Assembly (NCBI GenBank): GCA_910574455.1
Contig: CAJSYZ010000005.1
Location: 7,316,001 to 7,380,000 of the forward strand
From: Trichaptum fuscoviolaceum
Taxonomy: Eukaryota > Basidiomycota > Agaricomycetes > Hymenochaetales > Trichaptaceae
Direction of reading: 5' to 3'
DNA: 64,000 nucleotides
Positions within the stretch are counted from its first letter, which is position 1. Every line of letters begins with the position of its first letter. Shown piece after piece: positions 53,778 to 63,498 of this stretch. A program made the translations under genes and the position numbers. The notes beneath the pieces were generated by a model, which worked only from the letters and a program-made list of their open reading frames with translations, had not been told where the DNA came from and made no database searches.

Positions 53778-55058
53778 ATGGGAAGATTCGGACAAGAAGA
53801 CTCCGACGAAGATATGACCGACCCGATCAACCCCGCGCAAGCAGCGCCCGCGCCAGGCGCTGCTCCGACTCCGACTCCGGGTGCTGCTCCCCCACAGGCC
53901 GCACCGCCGCCCCAGCAGGGCGGAGACCTCCCCCCAGACGTCCTCCAGGCTATCAATGATGCCACCCGACCTCTCCAGTCACACCTGCAGGAGGTGACCG
54001 CCGAAAACCAGCGCCTCCACGACTTCATGAACCTGTTTGTCCGAAATGCGCAGGAAGGCGCGACCCGCACTCCCAAGGGTCCGAAGGTCGGTGCCCCGCC
54101 CGCGTTCTATGGGCGTACGCCGAAAGATAAGGAGGCGGAGAGTATCAGCTTTGAGGAGTGGTCGCAGAAGGTCCGACTTTATGTCCGGATGCGCCCCCAG
54201 GAGTTTGTAGGCAGTCCGACGATGGCCTGTCTATGGGCAGCTTCGCTACTCCGCGGGCCCGCTGAACAATGGGCTCGTCCGCACACGACCGCCGCCCTCG
54301 AGGGCACCGAAGTCCCCGCTCTCATGACCGACTTGGAACTCTTCCTGGCGTCCCTCCAGTCCGCGTTCGGACGTCCGAACATCAAGCGCCACGCCGGACA
54401 GGAGCTGATGAAACTGCGCCAGGGCAAGGACACGGTGTCGGAGTATGCGGCGAAGTTTCGTGCGTTGCTGGTGGAGTCGGAGGTGGACTGGGGGATGGAA
54501 GGGAAGATGTTGGTGTTCGAGACCGGACTCAGCAGTCAGTTCCGCTACGATCTGGCGAGCAAGGAGATCCGGGAGACCAAGAGCTTCGACCAGTGGGTCC
54601 GACTGCTTTGCGAATACGATGAGGACTTGCGTGCGCGTCGGACTGGCTTCAAGCAGAACAACTGGAGTCCGAACTGGGGCTCCCGCTCGCAGACACACCA
54701 CTCCGCTTCGCGCGGACCGACTCGGGACCCCGACGCGATGGACATCGATCGCTTGAGCACTGAAGAGATGATGCGCCGCGGACTTTGCTTCCAGTGCGGT
54801 GAGCATGGACATCTGGCCCGAGACTGTCCGCAGCGGAGCAAGAGATCCAATGTCCGATCGAAGGTGGCTTCACAGACCGCCGCCTCGTCGTCCACCGCTC
54901 CGCCCGCCGCCTCTGCGCCCGCCGCCGCTTCCAAGACACCGACTGCGACCCTCGAGGAAGTCCGCGATGAGACTCCGACCGTGAATGCCGCTCGCACTCT
55001 GACCGTTGACGAGATCGCCAAAGCGGTCGCAGCTGCTCTCAAGAGTCAGGGTTTTTGA
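53778..55058 (+). CDS. gag: Gag of gypsy A2
   Basis: 426 residues. Residues 17-50 are Pro/Ala-rich. About 55-90 form a helical segment. About 124-290 form the Gag capsid-like domain (FEEWSQKVRLYVRMRP, SLLRGPAEQWA, MKLRQGKDTVSEYAAKFRAL). Residues 337-350 form a CCHC knuckle (CFQCGEHGHLARDC). An Ala/Pro/Thr-rich tail ends ALKSQGF. The start ATG at 53778 is the first good one after the LTR leader. The stop TGA at 55056-55058 directly follows the slippery heptamer, so only shifted ribosomes make Gag-Pol. Confidence 0.96.
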   Translation: MGRFGQEDSDEDMTDPINPAQAAPAPGAAPTPTPGAAPPQAAPPPQQGGDLPPDVLQAINDATRPLQSHLQEVTAENQRLHDFMNLFVRNAQEGATRTPKGPKVGAPPAFYGRTPKDKEAESISFEEWSQKVRLYVRMRPQEFVGSPTMACLWAASLLRGPAEQWARPHTTAALEGTEVPALMTDLELFLASLQSAFGRPNIKRHAGQELMKLRQGKDTVSEYAAKFRALLVESEVDWGMEGKMLVFETGLSSQFRYDLASKEIRETKSFDQWVRLLCEYDEDLRARRTGFKQNNWSPNWGSRSQTHHSASRGPTRDPDAMDIDRLSTEEMMRRGLCFQCGEHGHLARDCPQRSKRSNVRSKVASQTAASSSTAPPAASAPAAASKTPTATLEEVRDETPTVNAARTLTVDEIAKAVAAALKSQGF

Positions 55059-55094
55059 GTGGGTCTAGGCGCGCGGTCGTTCCGCCAAAGACCC
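55049..55094 (+). promoter_or_regulatory. -1 ribosomal frameshift signal of family A
   Basis: Heptamer GGGTTTT (55049-55055) has zero-frame codons GGT TTT followed at once by TGA. A 5-nt spacer follows, then a stem GGGTCT (55061-55066)/AGACCC (55089-55094) enclosing a second stem GCGG/CCGC (55073-55076, 55082-55085). It fits the X-XXY-YYZ rule exactly. Pol lies in the -1 frame. The same signal is conserved in A1 (12897-12903). Confidence 0.8.
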
Positions 55095-58000
55095 CGAACC
55101 GATTTTCGCTGTTAGATGATGATGTATCCGATCCCTCTGTGTACAATCGTACTTCGCTAATACACAAGAGTTTGCGTCGATTCATCCATGTCCCAGTGAG
55201 AATAAGTGACGGCCGAAAGATTTTGAGCATGAGAGCGCTGCTAGACTGCGGTGCATTTTCGGTGATCATCAACCAGAAGTTGGTGCGGAAGTTCGGACTA
55301 CGTACTCGTCCTCTCGACCGACCAATCAAGGTGTACAACGCCGACGATTCGCTGAACCAGAGTGGTCCGATTACAGACCAAGTCCGACTTACTCTGGAGA
55401 TCGGTGGACACAAAGAAGAAGTCGATGCCACAGTGGCAAACATCGGAGACTATCCGTTGATCATTGGGATAGATTGGCTACACCACCATAACCCGGAGAT
55501 TGATTGGAACGACGAGACCATCAGCTTTACGCGATGTCCGAACGAATGCCGCCCTGTCGAAGCGGCAAGAGTCGTAGAAGCCGGACAACCGCTACCCCGC
55601 GCCGTTCGCAAGTTGCGGACCGCGCGATGCAAGAACAGTCGACAGATGCGACCGCGACCGCAGCCCCATGCGAGAGTCTGCGTTGCGGAAGTCGGTGATG
55701 ATTCAGATGAGTCGGACAGTGAGTCTGACGACCTTGCGAAGATTCCCCCCGGATTTCGGTACTCCGAAAAGTACATGGACATCTACCATGATGCAGAGCA
55801 GTTCTATGTGGCGGACGATCCGGACTTTGTGCATAAAGTTGCGGCCTCGTATACCTGGTCGCAGGCGATTGCGGAGAAGACGGCAGTGAAGGAGGGCGAT
55901 AAGTCCTTCGAGGAGATGGTCCCCCCGCAGTACCGCGAGTTTGCGAAGGTGTTTTCGAAGTCAGAGGCCGAACGGCTGCCCGAAAGGAAGCCGTTTGACC
56001 ATGCGATCGACTTGGAGCCCGGATCGACCCCTTCGTACAGCAAGATCTATCCTATGGCACCGGCGGAACGTGCAGCCTTGAAGGAGTTCATTGAGGAGAA
56101 CCTCCGCAAGGGCTACATCCGTCCGTCGAAGTCCCCCGCCGCTGCTCCGGTCTTCTTCATCAAAAAGAAGGATGGATCGCTTCGGATGGTTGTCGACTAC
56201 CGAAAACTCAACGAGATCACCGTCAAAAATCGGTACCCGCTTCCCCTGACCACAGAACTCATCGATTCCTTGAAGAAGGCCCGCATTTTCACCAAGCTCG
56301 ACTTGCGGGCCGGATACAACAATATCCGCATCAAGGAAGGCGACGAGTGGAAGGCCGCTTTTCGGACTCAGGAAGGACACTTCGAACCGACCGTTATGAC
56401 TTTCGGACTTACGAACGCACCTGCTACGTTTCAGCGGATGATGAACGAGCTCTTCAAGGACATGCTGGATGTTATTGTCATTATCTACCTCGATGACATC
56501 TGCATATTTTCGGAGAATGAGTCGGAGCACGAGGAACACGTTAAGGAGGTACTCCGACGTTTAGAAAAGTATGACCTGTTCTGTAAGCCCGAAAAGTGCG
56601 AGTTCCACAAGGACTCCATCGAGTACTTGGGTATGATCATTGGCTCTGGGATTATCTCGATGGATCCGAAGAAGGTCGAAGCGGTGGCCGACTGGCCGAC
56701 TCCGGCGAAGGTGAAGGACATTCAGGCTTTCTTGGGGTTCGCAAACTTCTACCGACGTTTTATCAAGGACTTCTCGAAGCTGGCGGTTCCCATGACCGAA
56801 TTGTTGCGGAAGGATGTCCAGTGGCGCTGGACTACCCGCCAGCAAGAGTCCTTCGATGGTCTGAAGAAGAAGTTTGCTGAAGCACCGGTCCTTGCGATGC
56901 CTGACCTTGAGAAACCCTTCATCCTCGAATGCGATGCTTCGGACTTCGCGACCGGAGCGGTACTTTCGCAGATCGGACCAGACGGTGACATTCACCCAGT
57001 GGCCTACTATTCGAAGTCCCTGGGCGATGCGGAGAGGAACTATGAGATCCACGACAAGGAGCTTCTAGCCATCGTCCGAGCCTTGGACGAGTGGCGGCAC
57101 TATCTCGAAGGAAGTCCGCACAAAATTGATATTGTGTCGGACCACCGAAACCTGCTCTTCTTCGCGGAAGCCCGAAACCTTACGAGACGCCAGGCCCGCT
57201 GGAGCTTGTTCCTTAGCCGTTTTGACTTTCTGATCCGTCACCGCCCCGGCCGACTTGGTGGAAAGCCGGATGCCTTGTCCAGGCGCGAAGATCTTCGTCC
57301 TGACGGACCGGACAATACGGACAAGGTCCTGCTGGACACGAACCGCTTCTACACGTTGGCGATGCGACGAGGGATGGTCCGGGCAGAGGGGGATACGGAG
57401 TTGTTGCGGAGGATTCGGGAGTCCGAGAGGTTTGACGAGGAATTGGTCGAGGCGATTGAGAAAGTGAAGGAAGGGGCTCCGCGCGCGCTGGCGAACGATC
57501 TGGAGGAGTGGAACACGGAGGATGGGCTGCTGCTGTACCGGGGTAAGGTCTATGTGCCGAAGGACGAGGAGATCCGCCGCGATATCGTCAAGTTACACCA
57601 TGATTCGCTTCCGGTCGGACATCCGGGTCGTTGGAAGACCTACGAGCTGGTGAGTCGGAATTACTGGTGGCCTGGTATGTCTACCTTTGTGGAGCGGTAC
57701 GTGTCGGGCTGTGACACTTGTATACGGACGAAGAACATCCCGCAACGTCCGGTTGGTCCGCTTCAGCCCAACGAAGTACCAGACGGACCGTGGCAGGTCA
57801 TTTCTTGCGACTTCATCACCCAGCTGCCACAGTCCGGTGAATACGACGCGATCTTCGTGGTTGTAGACCGACTCACCAAGCAGGCCCATTTCATACCGAC
57901 GACCTCGGATATTGACTCTGCGCGGACGGCCGACTTGTTTGTGTCCGAAGTTTGGAAACACCATGGCACGCCGCGCAAAGTCATTTCGGACCGGGGTACA

Positions 58001-58858
58001 CAGTTCGTGTCCCGGTTTATGAAGGCGGTACTCCACCGACTCGGTATTGAGGGCGCAACGTCGACATCCTTCCACCCGCAAACGGACGGTCAGACCGAGC
58101 GGGTGAACCAGGAGTTGGAACAATATCTCCGCGCGTTCACCGACGTCCGACAGGAAAATTGGTCGGAGTTACTGCCCATGGCAGAGTTTGCGCACAACAC
58201 TCGAGCGCACTCCGCTACCAAGGTGTCTCCCTTCGCGCTGTTGTATGGATACGACCCCGAGTTCACCATCGTACCGAGTGCCGGACTTTCGACGGTACCC
58301 GCAGCGGATGACCGACTCGACCTGCTTCAGAAGGCTCAGGAGGACGCTCGCGCGGCTCTCGAAGTCGCAGCGGAGCGGATGAAGCGGTACTACGACCAGG
58401 GACATGCAGACACGCCGGACATCCGACCAGGAGACAAGGTATGGCTCGACGCACGGAATATTGCAATACCGGGCACGCGCAAGCTGAATCCGCGGAGACT
58501 CGGACCCTACACGGTTTTGCGGAAGATCGGACTCTTGAATTACGAGCTTCAGCTGCCCCCGACTATGCGGATTCACCCAGTGTTCCATGTGTCGCTTCTC
58601 ACGAAGTATACACCGGACACTATTCCTGGTCGCGTCCAGACACCGCCAGAGCCCGTAAACGTTGACGGCGACGTCGAATACGAAGTATCCGAAGTCCTTA
58701 ATTCGCGCCGAAGCGGTCGAGGTCGGACTCTGCAGTATTTGGTTCGCTGGAAAGGCTATGGACCCGAGGAAGACCAATGGATCGATGCCGCGGACATGGA
58801 GCATGCCCCCGCCGTTATCCGAAAGTTCTATCGTCGGTACCCCGACGCCATTCGCTAA
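55049..58858 (+). CDS. pol: Pol polyprotein of gypsy A2
   Basis: About 1,269 residues after the shift. Numbering from TTG 55055: aspartic protease with LLDCGAF at 62-68 (DCG in place of the usual DSG/DTG); reverse transcriptase about 335-560 with YLDD at 478-481; RNase H about 620-745 ([15 protein letters not shown]); integrase with a zinc-binding region (HPGRW, CDTC 886-889) and catalytic D919, D979, E1015 (DD35E); and a C-terminal chromodomain about 1205-1260 (QYLVRWKGY). Together these copy the RNA and integrate the cDNA; the chromodomain is expected to direct insertion to heterochromatin. No stop or frameshift. It ends TAA 43 bases before the 3' LTR. Confidence 0.97.
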   Translation, partial: GFLSGSRRAVVPPKTPNRFSLLDDDVSDPSVYNRTSLIHKSLRRFIHVPVRISDGRKILSMRALLDCGAFSVIINQKLVRKFGLRTRPLDRPIKVYNADDSLNQSGPITDQVRLTLEIGGHKEEVDATVANIGDYPLIIGIDWLHHHNPEIDWNDETISFTRCPNECRPVEAARVVEAGQPLPRAVRKLRTARCKNSRQMRPRPQPHARVCVAEVGDDSDESDSESDDLAKIPPGFRYSEKYMDIYHDAEQFYVADDPDFVHKVAASYTWSQAIAEKTAVKEGDKSFEEMVPPQYREFAKVFSKSEAERLPERKPFDHAIDLEPGSTPSYSKIYPMAPAERAALKEFIEENLRKGYIRPSKSPAAAPVFFIKKKDGSLRMVVDYRKLNEITVKNRYPLPLTTELIDSLKKARIFTKLDLRAGYNNIRIKEGDEWKAAFRTQEGHFEPTVMTFGLTNAPATFQRMMNELFKDMLDVIVIIYLDDICIFSENESEHEEHVKEVLRRLEKYDLFCKPEKCEFHKDSIEYLGMIIGSGIISMDPKKVEAVADWPTPAKVKDIQAFLGFANFYRRFIKDFSKLAVPMTELLRKDVQWRWTTRQQESFDGLKKKFAEAPVLAMPDLEKPFILECDASDFATGAVLSQIGPDGDIHPVAYYSKSLGDAERNYEIHDKELLAIVRALDEWRHYLEGSPHKIDIVSDHRNLLFFAEARNLTRRQARWSLFLSRFDFLIRHRPGRLGGKPDALSRREDLRPDGPDNTDKVLLDTNRFYTLAMRRGMVRAEGDTELLRRIRESERFDEELVEAIEKVKEGAPRALANDLEEWNTEDGLLLYRGKVYVPKDEEIRRDIVKLHHDSLPVGHPGRWKTYELVSRNYWWPGMSTFVERYVSGCDTCIRTKNIPQRPVGPLQPNEVPDGPWQVISCDFITQLPQSGEYDAIFVVVDRLTKQAHFIPTTSDIDSARTADLFVSEVWKHHGTPRKVISDRGTQFVSRFMKAVLHRLGIEGATSTSFHPQTDGQTERVNQELEQYLRAFTDVRQENWSELLPMAEFAHNTRAHSATKVSPFALLYGYDPEFTIVPSAGLSTVPAADDRLDLLQKAQEDARAALEVAAERMKRYYDQGHADTPDIRPGDKVWLDARNIAIPGTRKLNPRRLGPYTVLRKIGLLNYELQLPPTMRIHPVFHVSLLTKYTPDTIPGRVQTPPEPVNVDGDVEYEVSEVLNSRRSGRGRTLQYLVRWKGYGPEEDQWIDAADMEHAPAVIRKFYRRYPDAIR

Positions 58859-58900
58859 CGAACGCGCGCGCTCTTTAGGAGCGCCCTTGGAGGGGGATAA

Positions 58901-59475
58901 TGTCAGGAATCCGCCTCAGGTTATTTTATTTCTTTTATTTTCTTTTATTTTCTTTTACGATCACACTCCGAGTCGGATCCCCGACATGTCCGGTCCGAAA
59001 CCGGACTTTCTTTAACTCCGATTCTCTTCCTTTTTGCATAGATTACTTGCCTGTATGTTTGCAGGCCGCTAGGACAAGCGCCCTGCAAGCAATTCTCTTT
59101 TCTTTCTTTCTTCCGCCACTCCGACTCGAACCTCCGCTCTACCGATGCGGGACCCCGATTAGAGCGGGACCCCGAACTCCGACTTACGTCAGCGGTATAG
59201 GTCGGACCTAGTCGGATCAGGGTCCAGTGGCTTGGTACTGTATAGTTTTTACCTTTGTTCATCAAAACCGCGGATCCCCCTGCGAAGCACTCCACTTTTG
59301 GCCTCTTGTAAAGTGCTTCTCAGGTGATGTGTTTATCTTTAGCTCTGATGTGTAGAATAGCTTAATTGACTTGTAAAGTGCTTCTCAGAGTGAGAACCAC
59401 CGCTCATTGCGTCCGATCGTCGTCCGTGTCCGATTCAGGGTCTCGAAAGCGAAGGAACCACTCTAGGTCGTAACA
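58901..59475 (+). repeat. 3' LTR of gypsy A2
   Basis: 575 bp, apparently identical to the 5' LTR; preceded by the purine tract GGAGGGGGATAA (58889-58900) and followed by the duplication ATGTG. Confidence 0.97.
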
Positions 59476-59480
59476 ATGTG

Positions 59481-60000
59481 ATTCAGTGGTAAGAGGTTGT
59501 TATTGCCTATTTGTGCCAGAACAACACAGAAGTACATAAGCAACTAAACAGGGATTTATTACTTAATCCTCTGCTAGAGAGTTTCCACTCTCTACAGCGC
59601 ACAGTTGACGAGGAGGCGGCCATACGGCACGAGGAGGTCATCATAGTAGGCGGCTTCGAAGCTTTCGAGTATAACTTCCATAGGGTGCTTCGAGAGAGTG
59701 GTAGTTAGTAGGTTGTGGGTGCAGAAGTAATGGTACATCATTGCACTCTTGTGATTGAGCGGCTACTACCCGGGTAGCCAAGCAGTCCGGCAAATATTAT
59801 TCGTGGGAAACAAGTACCCGAGCACGGGTATATCTGGAACCGCGGGCTTTGATATGGCAGCATACATGAAGGGAGTTTACTGCGTGAAGTGCATAGATAA
59901 CAATAATAAATATCATATAGATAACAATAATAGTTATTGAACATGATATTAAACTAGTTTTTTAGGCTTATTAATGCTAAGTATGTGTTCCAGCTATTGT
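59481..60000. other. unassigned sequence with GGGTACCCG-like boxes
   Basis: A 65-codon + strand frame (59511-59708) is unrecognised. At 59760-59855 the phrases CTACCCGGGTAG, GTGGGAAACAAGTACCCG and GGAACCGCGGG echo the repeat at 18055-18225. The tail is A+T-rich. Confidence 0.35.
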
Positions 60001-60832
60001 TGTCGAGATCCCGGGCTCCTTTTCCTATTTCCCGCACGTTCCCGCCAAGGATCCCGACATGAGCAGGCAATCCCGCGGGGAGAATCCCGCCATTAGATTC
60101 CCGACGCGAAACCCCTTTCCCGACTCGCACGATCCCCCGCAAGATCCCCCGCTCACGTGACCTATCCCGCACCACCGTCCCGACCACCATGCACGCATAC
60201 ACACATTCATTTACGACGACCCGCCAAGGCACACGTACATTCACTTACCAACATACACTCATTAATCCGCTAGTACCTCAAGGTGACGACCTGCAACCGA
60301 CTGGCATACTTAGTCTGGCTAGTCACAGCCACAGACCGGACACTGACGTCCACAGACATGCCGTAGCCATCTGGAGAGACGGGATGGACATGCCTAGCAG
60401 TGCGGTCGTAGCATGTATCTTTTGTAGTAGATAGGTGCGCATTGCGCAAGGACATTTAGCGTAGATTAACTATACAGTCTTTACGAAGTAGATAAATAGC
60501 TGTAGGCATTGTAAGGAGCACCCCACTTTTGACCTCTTGTGGAGTGCTTCCTTAGGTGCGATCTCTCTCTTTTCTCCTGTGTAGCTAGTTGCGCAATACT
60601 TACTTGTGGAGTGCTTCCTTAGGGATCCGCTTACTTGATGTTCAAAGCAGTGAAGAGTCCTAGCTGGCCTTGAGAATCCCGCGACGCGCTTGGATAGAAT
60701 CCGCGCAGTTCCCCCGCCTGAATTCCCACGCTCGTTCCCGGTTGCGAATCCAGTTCCCCGAAAGCTGGTTCCCGTCGCGAAATCCAGTTCCCCAAAACTG
60801 TTTCCCGCTACATTTCCCGACGGTTGTAACAT
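60001..60832 (+). repeat. LTR of gypsy family B (B5), isolated
   Basis: 832 bp, TGTCGAGATCCCGGG..CGACGGTTGTAACA, with the same primer hairpin and duplicated arm as other B LTRs. Left flank ATTGT and right flank TCAGG do not match, so it lacks a target duplication, like B4. Its right side abuts the KDZ remnant. Confidence 0.92.
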
Positions 60833-61236
60833 CAGGCTCATGTTTTGCACCACCCGTATTTACTGTCCACAACCAACCAAGTGCTTTTCCGCCTTGCCCC
60901 AGCGCCGGGACGTGAGTGGTTGAAGGTCTGTACAAGTCTTGTTTTGTAAGGACCCGGAATCGCTTGTCCTCCAGCAACAACCCAAGCGCAAGCATCTTTG
61001 CGCGCACAACATTATATTCATTGAACCAGAACTCTTGTTTCTTCCTAACATTGGATAAAGCAGAAGACCCACGCGTTGCATTCCGGACCCGCTCTTTCAC
61101 ATGTTTATTTTGAGCATTGATTGCCCAATATCTGAGTGTTGCAGATTTGTTAGCCTGGATCACATTGCATGCGTCTCCCTCTCTGAGAGTGAGCTCATAC
61201 TTTGCTATCTTGAGGAGTCTGAATTTGGTACGTTCC
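60833..61236 (-). pseudogene. KDZ-type transposase C-terminal remnant
   Basis: Minus-strand reading: KYELTLREGDACNVIQANKS, RYWAINAQNKHVKERVRNAT, FNEYNVVRAKMLALG, RFRVLTKQDLYRPS, ALGQGGKALGWLWT. This order (helical repeat, 'R.LT..D', 'LG.G...L.W.W') resembles the C terminus of Kyakuja-Dileera-Zisupton transposases common in mushroom-forming fungi. The catalytic core and cysteine cluster are absent. The C-terminal side is cut by LTR B5, and the upstream side meets an LTR-like block at 61237. Assignment is from memory of the family pattern. Confidence 0.6.
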
Positions 61237-61764
61237 TGTGACGACCCGGCCAGTGAGTGCTTGTGATGACAAGTCGTCGTTGTGTATACACTTTAATAAT
61301 TCCAACTATGAGCAATCAGTTTGTAACGCAAGGGCAAGATGTTGTAATGTGCGGTTTGTTGAGATATCGTAACTCCAATCAGAACGTCACAATATGAAGC
61401 CTACACTACACTGGTAATACTGTGAGCAGTCGAAGACACTTAGGGATGACCTATAGCAAGGTATCCCAAAGATGCACAAGGGCAAATGTAGTGTCAGAGG
61501 TGCACAAGCAACACTGAGCAGGTAGTCAGATGTTTGACAAGCAAATAAAGTAGTTAACAATTCTGGGGAACTCTATGTACAACTGCTCTCCTTTTATACA
61601 CGAAGAGGCATAGCCTATTAGTAGCTTGGAATGACGAAGAATCAAGGATTGTAAAGATCAATGAGTAATCCTTCAGTAAATGAGTCATTGTATGAACAAT
61701 TATGAGTCAGATCAAAATCTGAAACATATATTCTGAAACTCCGGTTCAATCCTTCGCCACAACA
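61237..61764 (-). repeat. candidate LTR (E), minus strand
   Basis: On the minus strand it runs TGTTGTGGCGAAGGATTG to CTGGCCGGGTCGTCACA, i.e. TG..CA, 528 bp, with a TGTATAAAAGG box about 170 bp from the start, as in LTR promoters. The flanks GTTCC and TATCC do not form a clean duplication. No second copy is in the window, so this rests on termini and TATA box only. Confidence 0.4.
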
Positions 61765-62087
61765 TATCCCCAAGTGTCCTGTGGCCACCGTTTCAACTCC
61801 TGAACATGAAACACCATCAACAGATCTTGATACAATGTGATCGTGGCACCAAATTGCAATCCGATCAAGATAATCGATCTTATCGCGGCTGCGTCAGTTG
61901 ATGTCCTTTCTTCTCCAAACCTTCTGTGATCCAATGATAGCTCCATGGAGTGTGTTCCATCCTTCAAGGCATCGGGGAATAGGTCCAGGACGAAGAGGGA
62001 AAGCCAGGAATTAGGTATGATTGACTAATCGGGGTTTTTGGTATTTAATTCCTTTGATTGCCGATTGGGTCATGACAGGTAAGCAGC
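61765..62087. other. unassigned sequence, possible exon on minus strand
   Basis: A minus-strand frame reads RRFGEERTSTDAAAIRSIIL and HVQELKRWPQDTWGYVVAKD; protein-like but unrecognised. Near 62010-62080 there is A+T-rich sequence ending GTCATGACAG, an acceptor-like site just before the cyclin remnant. Confidence 0.3.
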
Positions 62088-62094
62088 TTGATGC

Positions 62095-62440
62095 ATAACA
62101 CAAACATCCCGCTCACCCTTGACCACTTTGTATCTTACGCACCCCTCCGTCACTTTCACCATGCTTGCTCTGCTGCACCAGCTCAAGACGTGCTTCCCCG
62201 CCATGCGGGGGTCCTCAGGCCACCGCCTCTTACTCCCCACATTCATGATTGCGAGCAAGATTGTGTGCAACGACATGTACAGCAAGAAGTCCTGGGCCAT
62301 CGCCGGCCAGGGCGTATTTGCCTCTGCGAGATTGACCAGATGGAGCGCGAGATGTCAAGTTCCTCAAGTTGCAGCTCAATGTCCCCGGCAATGATTTGCA
62401 CAGGTTCAAGAGCAAGGTGAGGAGGATATACTCAAGACTG
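62095..62440 (+). pseudogene. PCL-type cyclin pseudogene
   Basis: In order on the + strand: FTMLALLHQLKTCFPAMRGS, SGHRLLLPTFMIASKIVCND, MYSKKSWAIAGQGVFA, then after a shift LCEIDQMEREM, then after another FLKLQLNVPGNDLHRFKSKV. This is the cyclin N-terminal fold as in basidiomycete PCL-like cyclins, which bind cyclin-dependent kinases. The two frameshifts (near 62317 and 62352) and the missing ends show that it is dead. Confidence 0.8.
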
Positions 62441-62529
62441 GGTGTATGTGCTCATGCAAACTCTGATGAGTAGTCACTTGTAATCTTTTGTCCAATCTGA
62501 TGATCACAGACATTGGCAGGACTCTGAAT

Positions 62530-62680
62530 GAGTACCACGACTCGTGACAAGTGGGAGAGTGCAATCATTGCACGTCAATGCACGTCGTGTCTCTTCATCA
62601 TTGACCACCATATCAAAAATGACATTGAGCCTCACGATAGTTTCAGCACACAATGAAGGCAGCAAAATCTTGTATCACAC
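62530..62680 (+). repeat. dispersed homologous segment (partner at 8815-8935)
   Basis: See the partner entry. Shared boxes are ACCACGACTCGTGACAAG, TCTCTTCATCAT and CACAATGAAG. This copy is less CpG-rich and lies just downstream of the cyclin remnant. Confidence 0.5.
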
Positions 62681-63002
62681 CCATGCTTTCCTCTTCCGGC
62701 TCCCAGCATTCTTTCTAGTTCCTCGTCAACAGACAATAGCGTGCAGGCGTGCAAGAACGAGTAGCCCTTCTTAGTCTCATATCTTGTATATAAAATTTAA
62801 TACAAATCTATCTTAAACATTATGAAACAGCAAACTGATTAGCCCTTATTGAGACTGACTGCACCAAATATGTCCTTTCATTGAGCAAGTCCATCTGATT
62901 CACTCTAAAATTTGCAGTCTTGTCTTTCTTGAATCTTCTAAACTCTTACTGATGTGTGAGCAATCGAAGCCTCTTCAATGTAATAGGTTAGAGAATAAAT
63001 AA

Positions 63003-63085
63003 GGCATTGTGGTGTAGTGGCTATGAGTATTGCTAATGTGAGGTTCAAACTCGAGTTGTGAGTTCGAATCTCGGTTACGTCAGTT
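63003..63085 (+). other. tRNA-like / SINE-head sequence with A and B boxes
   Basis: TGTGGTGTAGTGGCTATGAG (A box) and GAGTTCGAATCTC (B box) are spaced as in tRNA genes; the T-arm can pair at about four positions, but the acceptor ends do not pair. Read as a tRNA-derived repeat or a decayed tRNA gene. Confidence 0.45.
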
Positions 63086-63212
63086 TCATTTTTGATAAGC
63101 AAAAGTCTATTCATATATTTAAATGCAAAAAAATGAAACTACGCTGAAAGTCGTCTATATTATAATGTAAGAGCTGTTGTTATTGTTTCTCCTGAGCTTC
63201 TATGCTTCTGGC

Positions 63213-63498
63213 AGAATCCGCGCCCATCCGGAGCGCCCATATGTACATCCGTCAAAGAAGTCTCCAGTTCTACCAGAGATATCGGCGACGAATCCTCCTC
63301 TACCCCCGGATTTCGTGTCGGAGAACCTATTACCCTTTCCCGAATTTCTTCACCGCATCGATATTCATGTCATAAGACCACATTGTCAAGTTCGAGGCGC
63401 ACTGACTGTCGTATACATCTACAGGAATGTGCGTTTCGGTTTGGCACTCGGATCGACACATTGCTACGTGCCCTCACTGCCTCTCTTCTCTGTCAAGG
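63213..63498 (+). CDS. hypothetical exon (unrecognised)
   Basis: Open from an acceptor-like CTTCTGGCAG to a consensus donor GTGAGTAGG at about 63498, reading RPYVHPSKKSPVLPEIS.. to ..LPLFSVKE. A following short segment (WHFFAQFHAR) is bounded by GTGACAG and GTAGGC. Joined, the frame soon meets TGA. It may be a host gene running off the window or a further pseudogene. Confidence 0.3.

Larger units (their letters stand above)
53139..59475 (+). mobile_element. Ty3/gypsy chromovirus family A, copy 2 (complete, young)
   Basis: 6337 bp: 5' LTR, PBS, gag, frameshift signal, pol, purine tract (GGAGGGGGATAA) and 3' LTR. The target duplication ATGTG is exact (53134-53138, 59476-59480). The two LTRs appear identical over 575 bp and both frames are intact, so the insertion is very recent. 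This is the best candidate in the window for an active retrotransposon. Confidence 0.98.
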
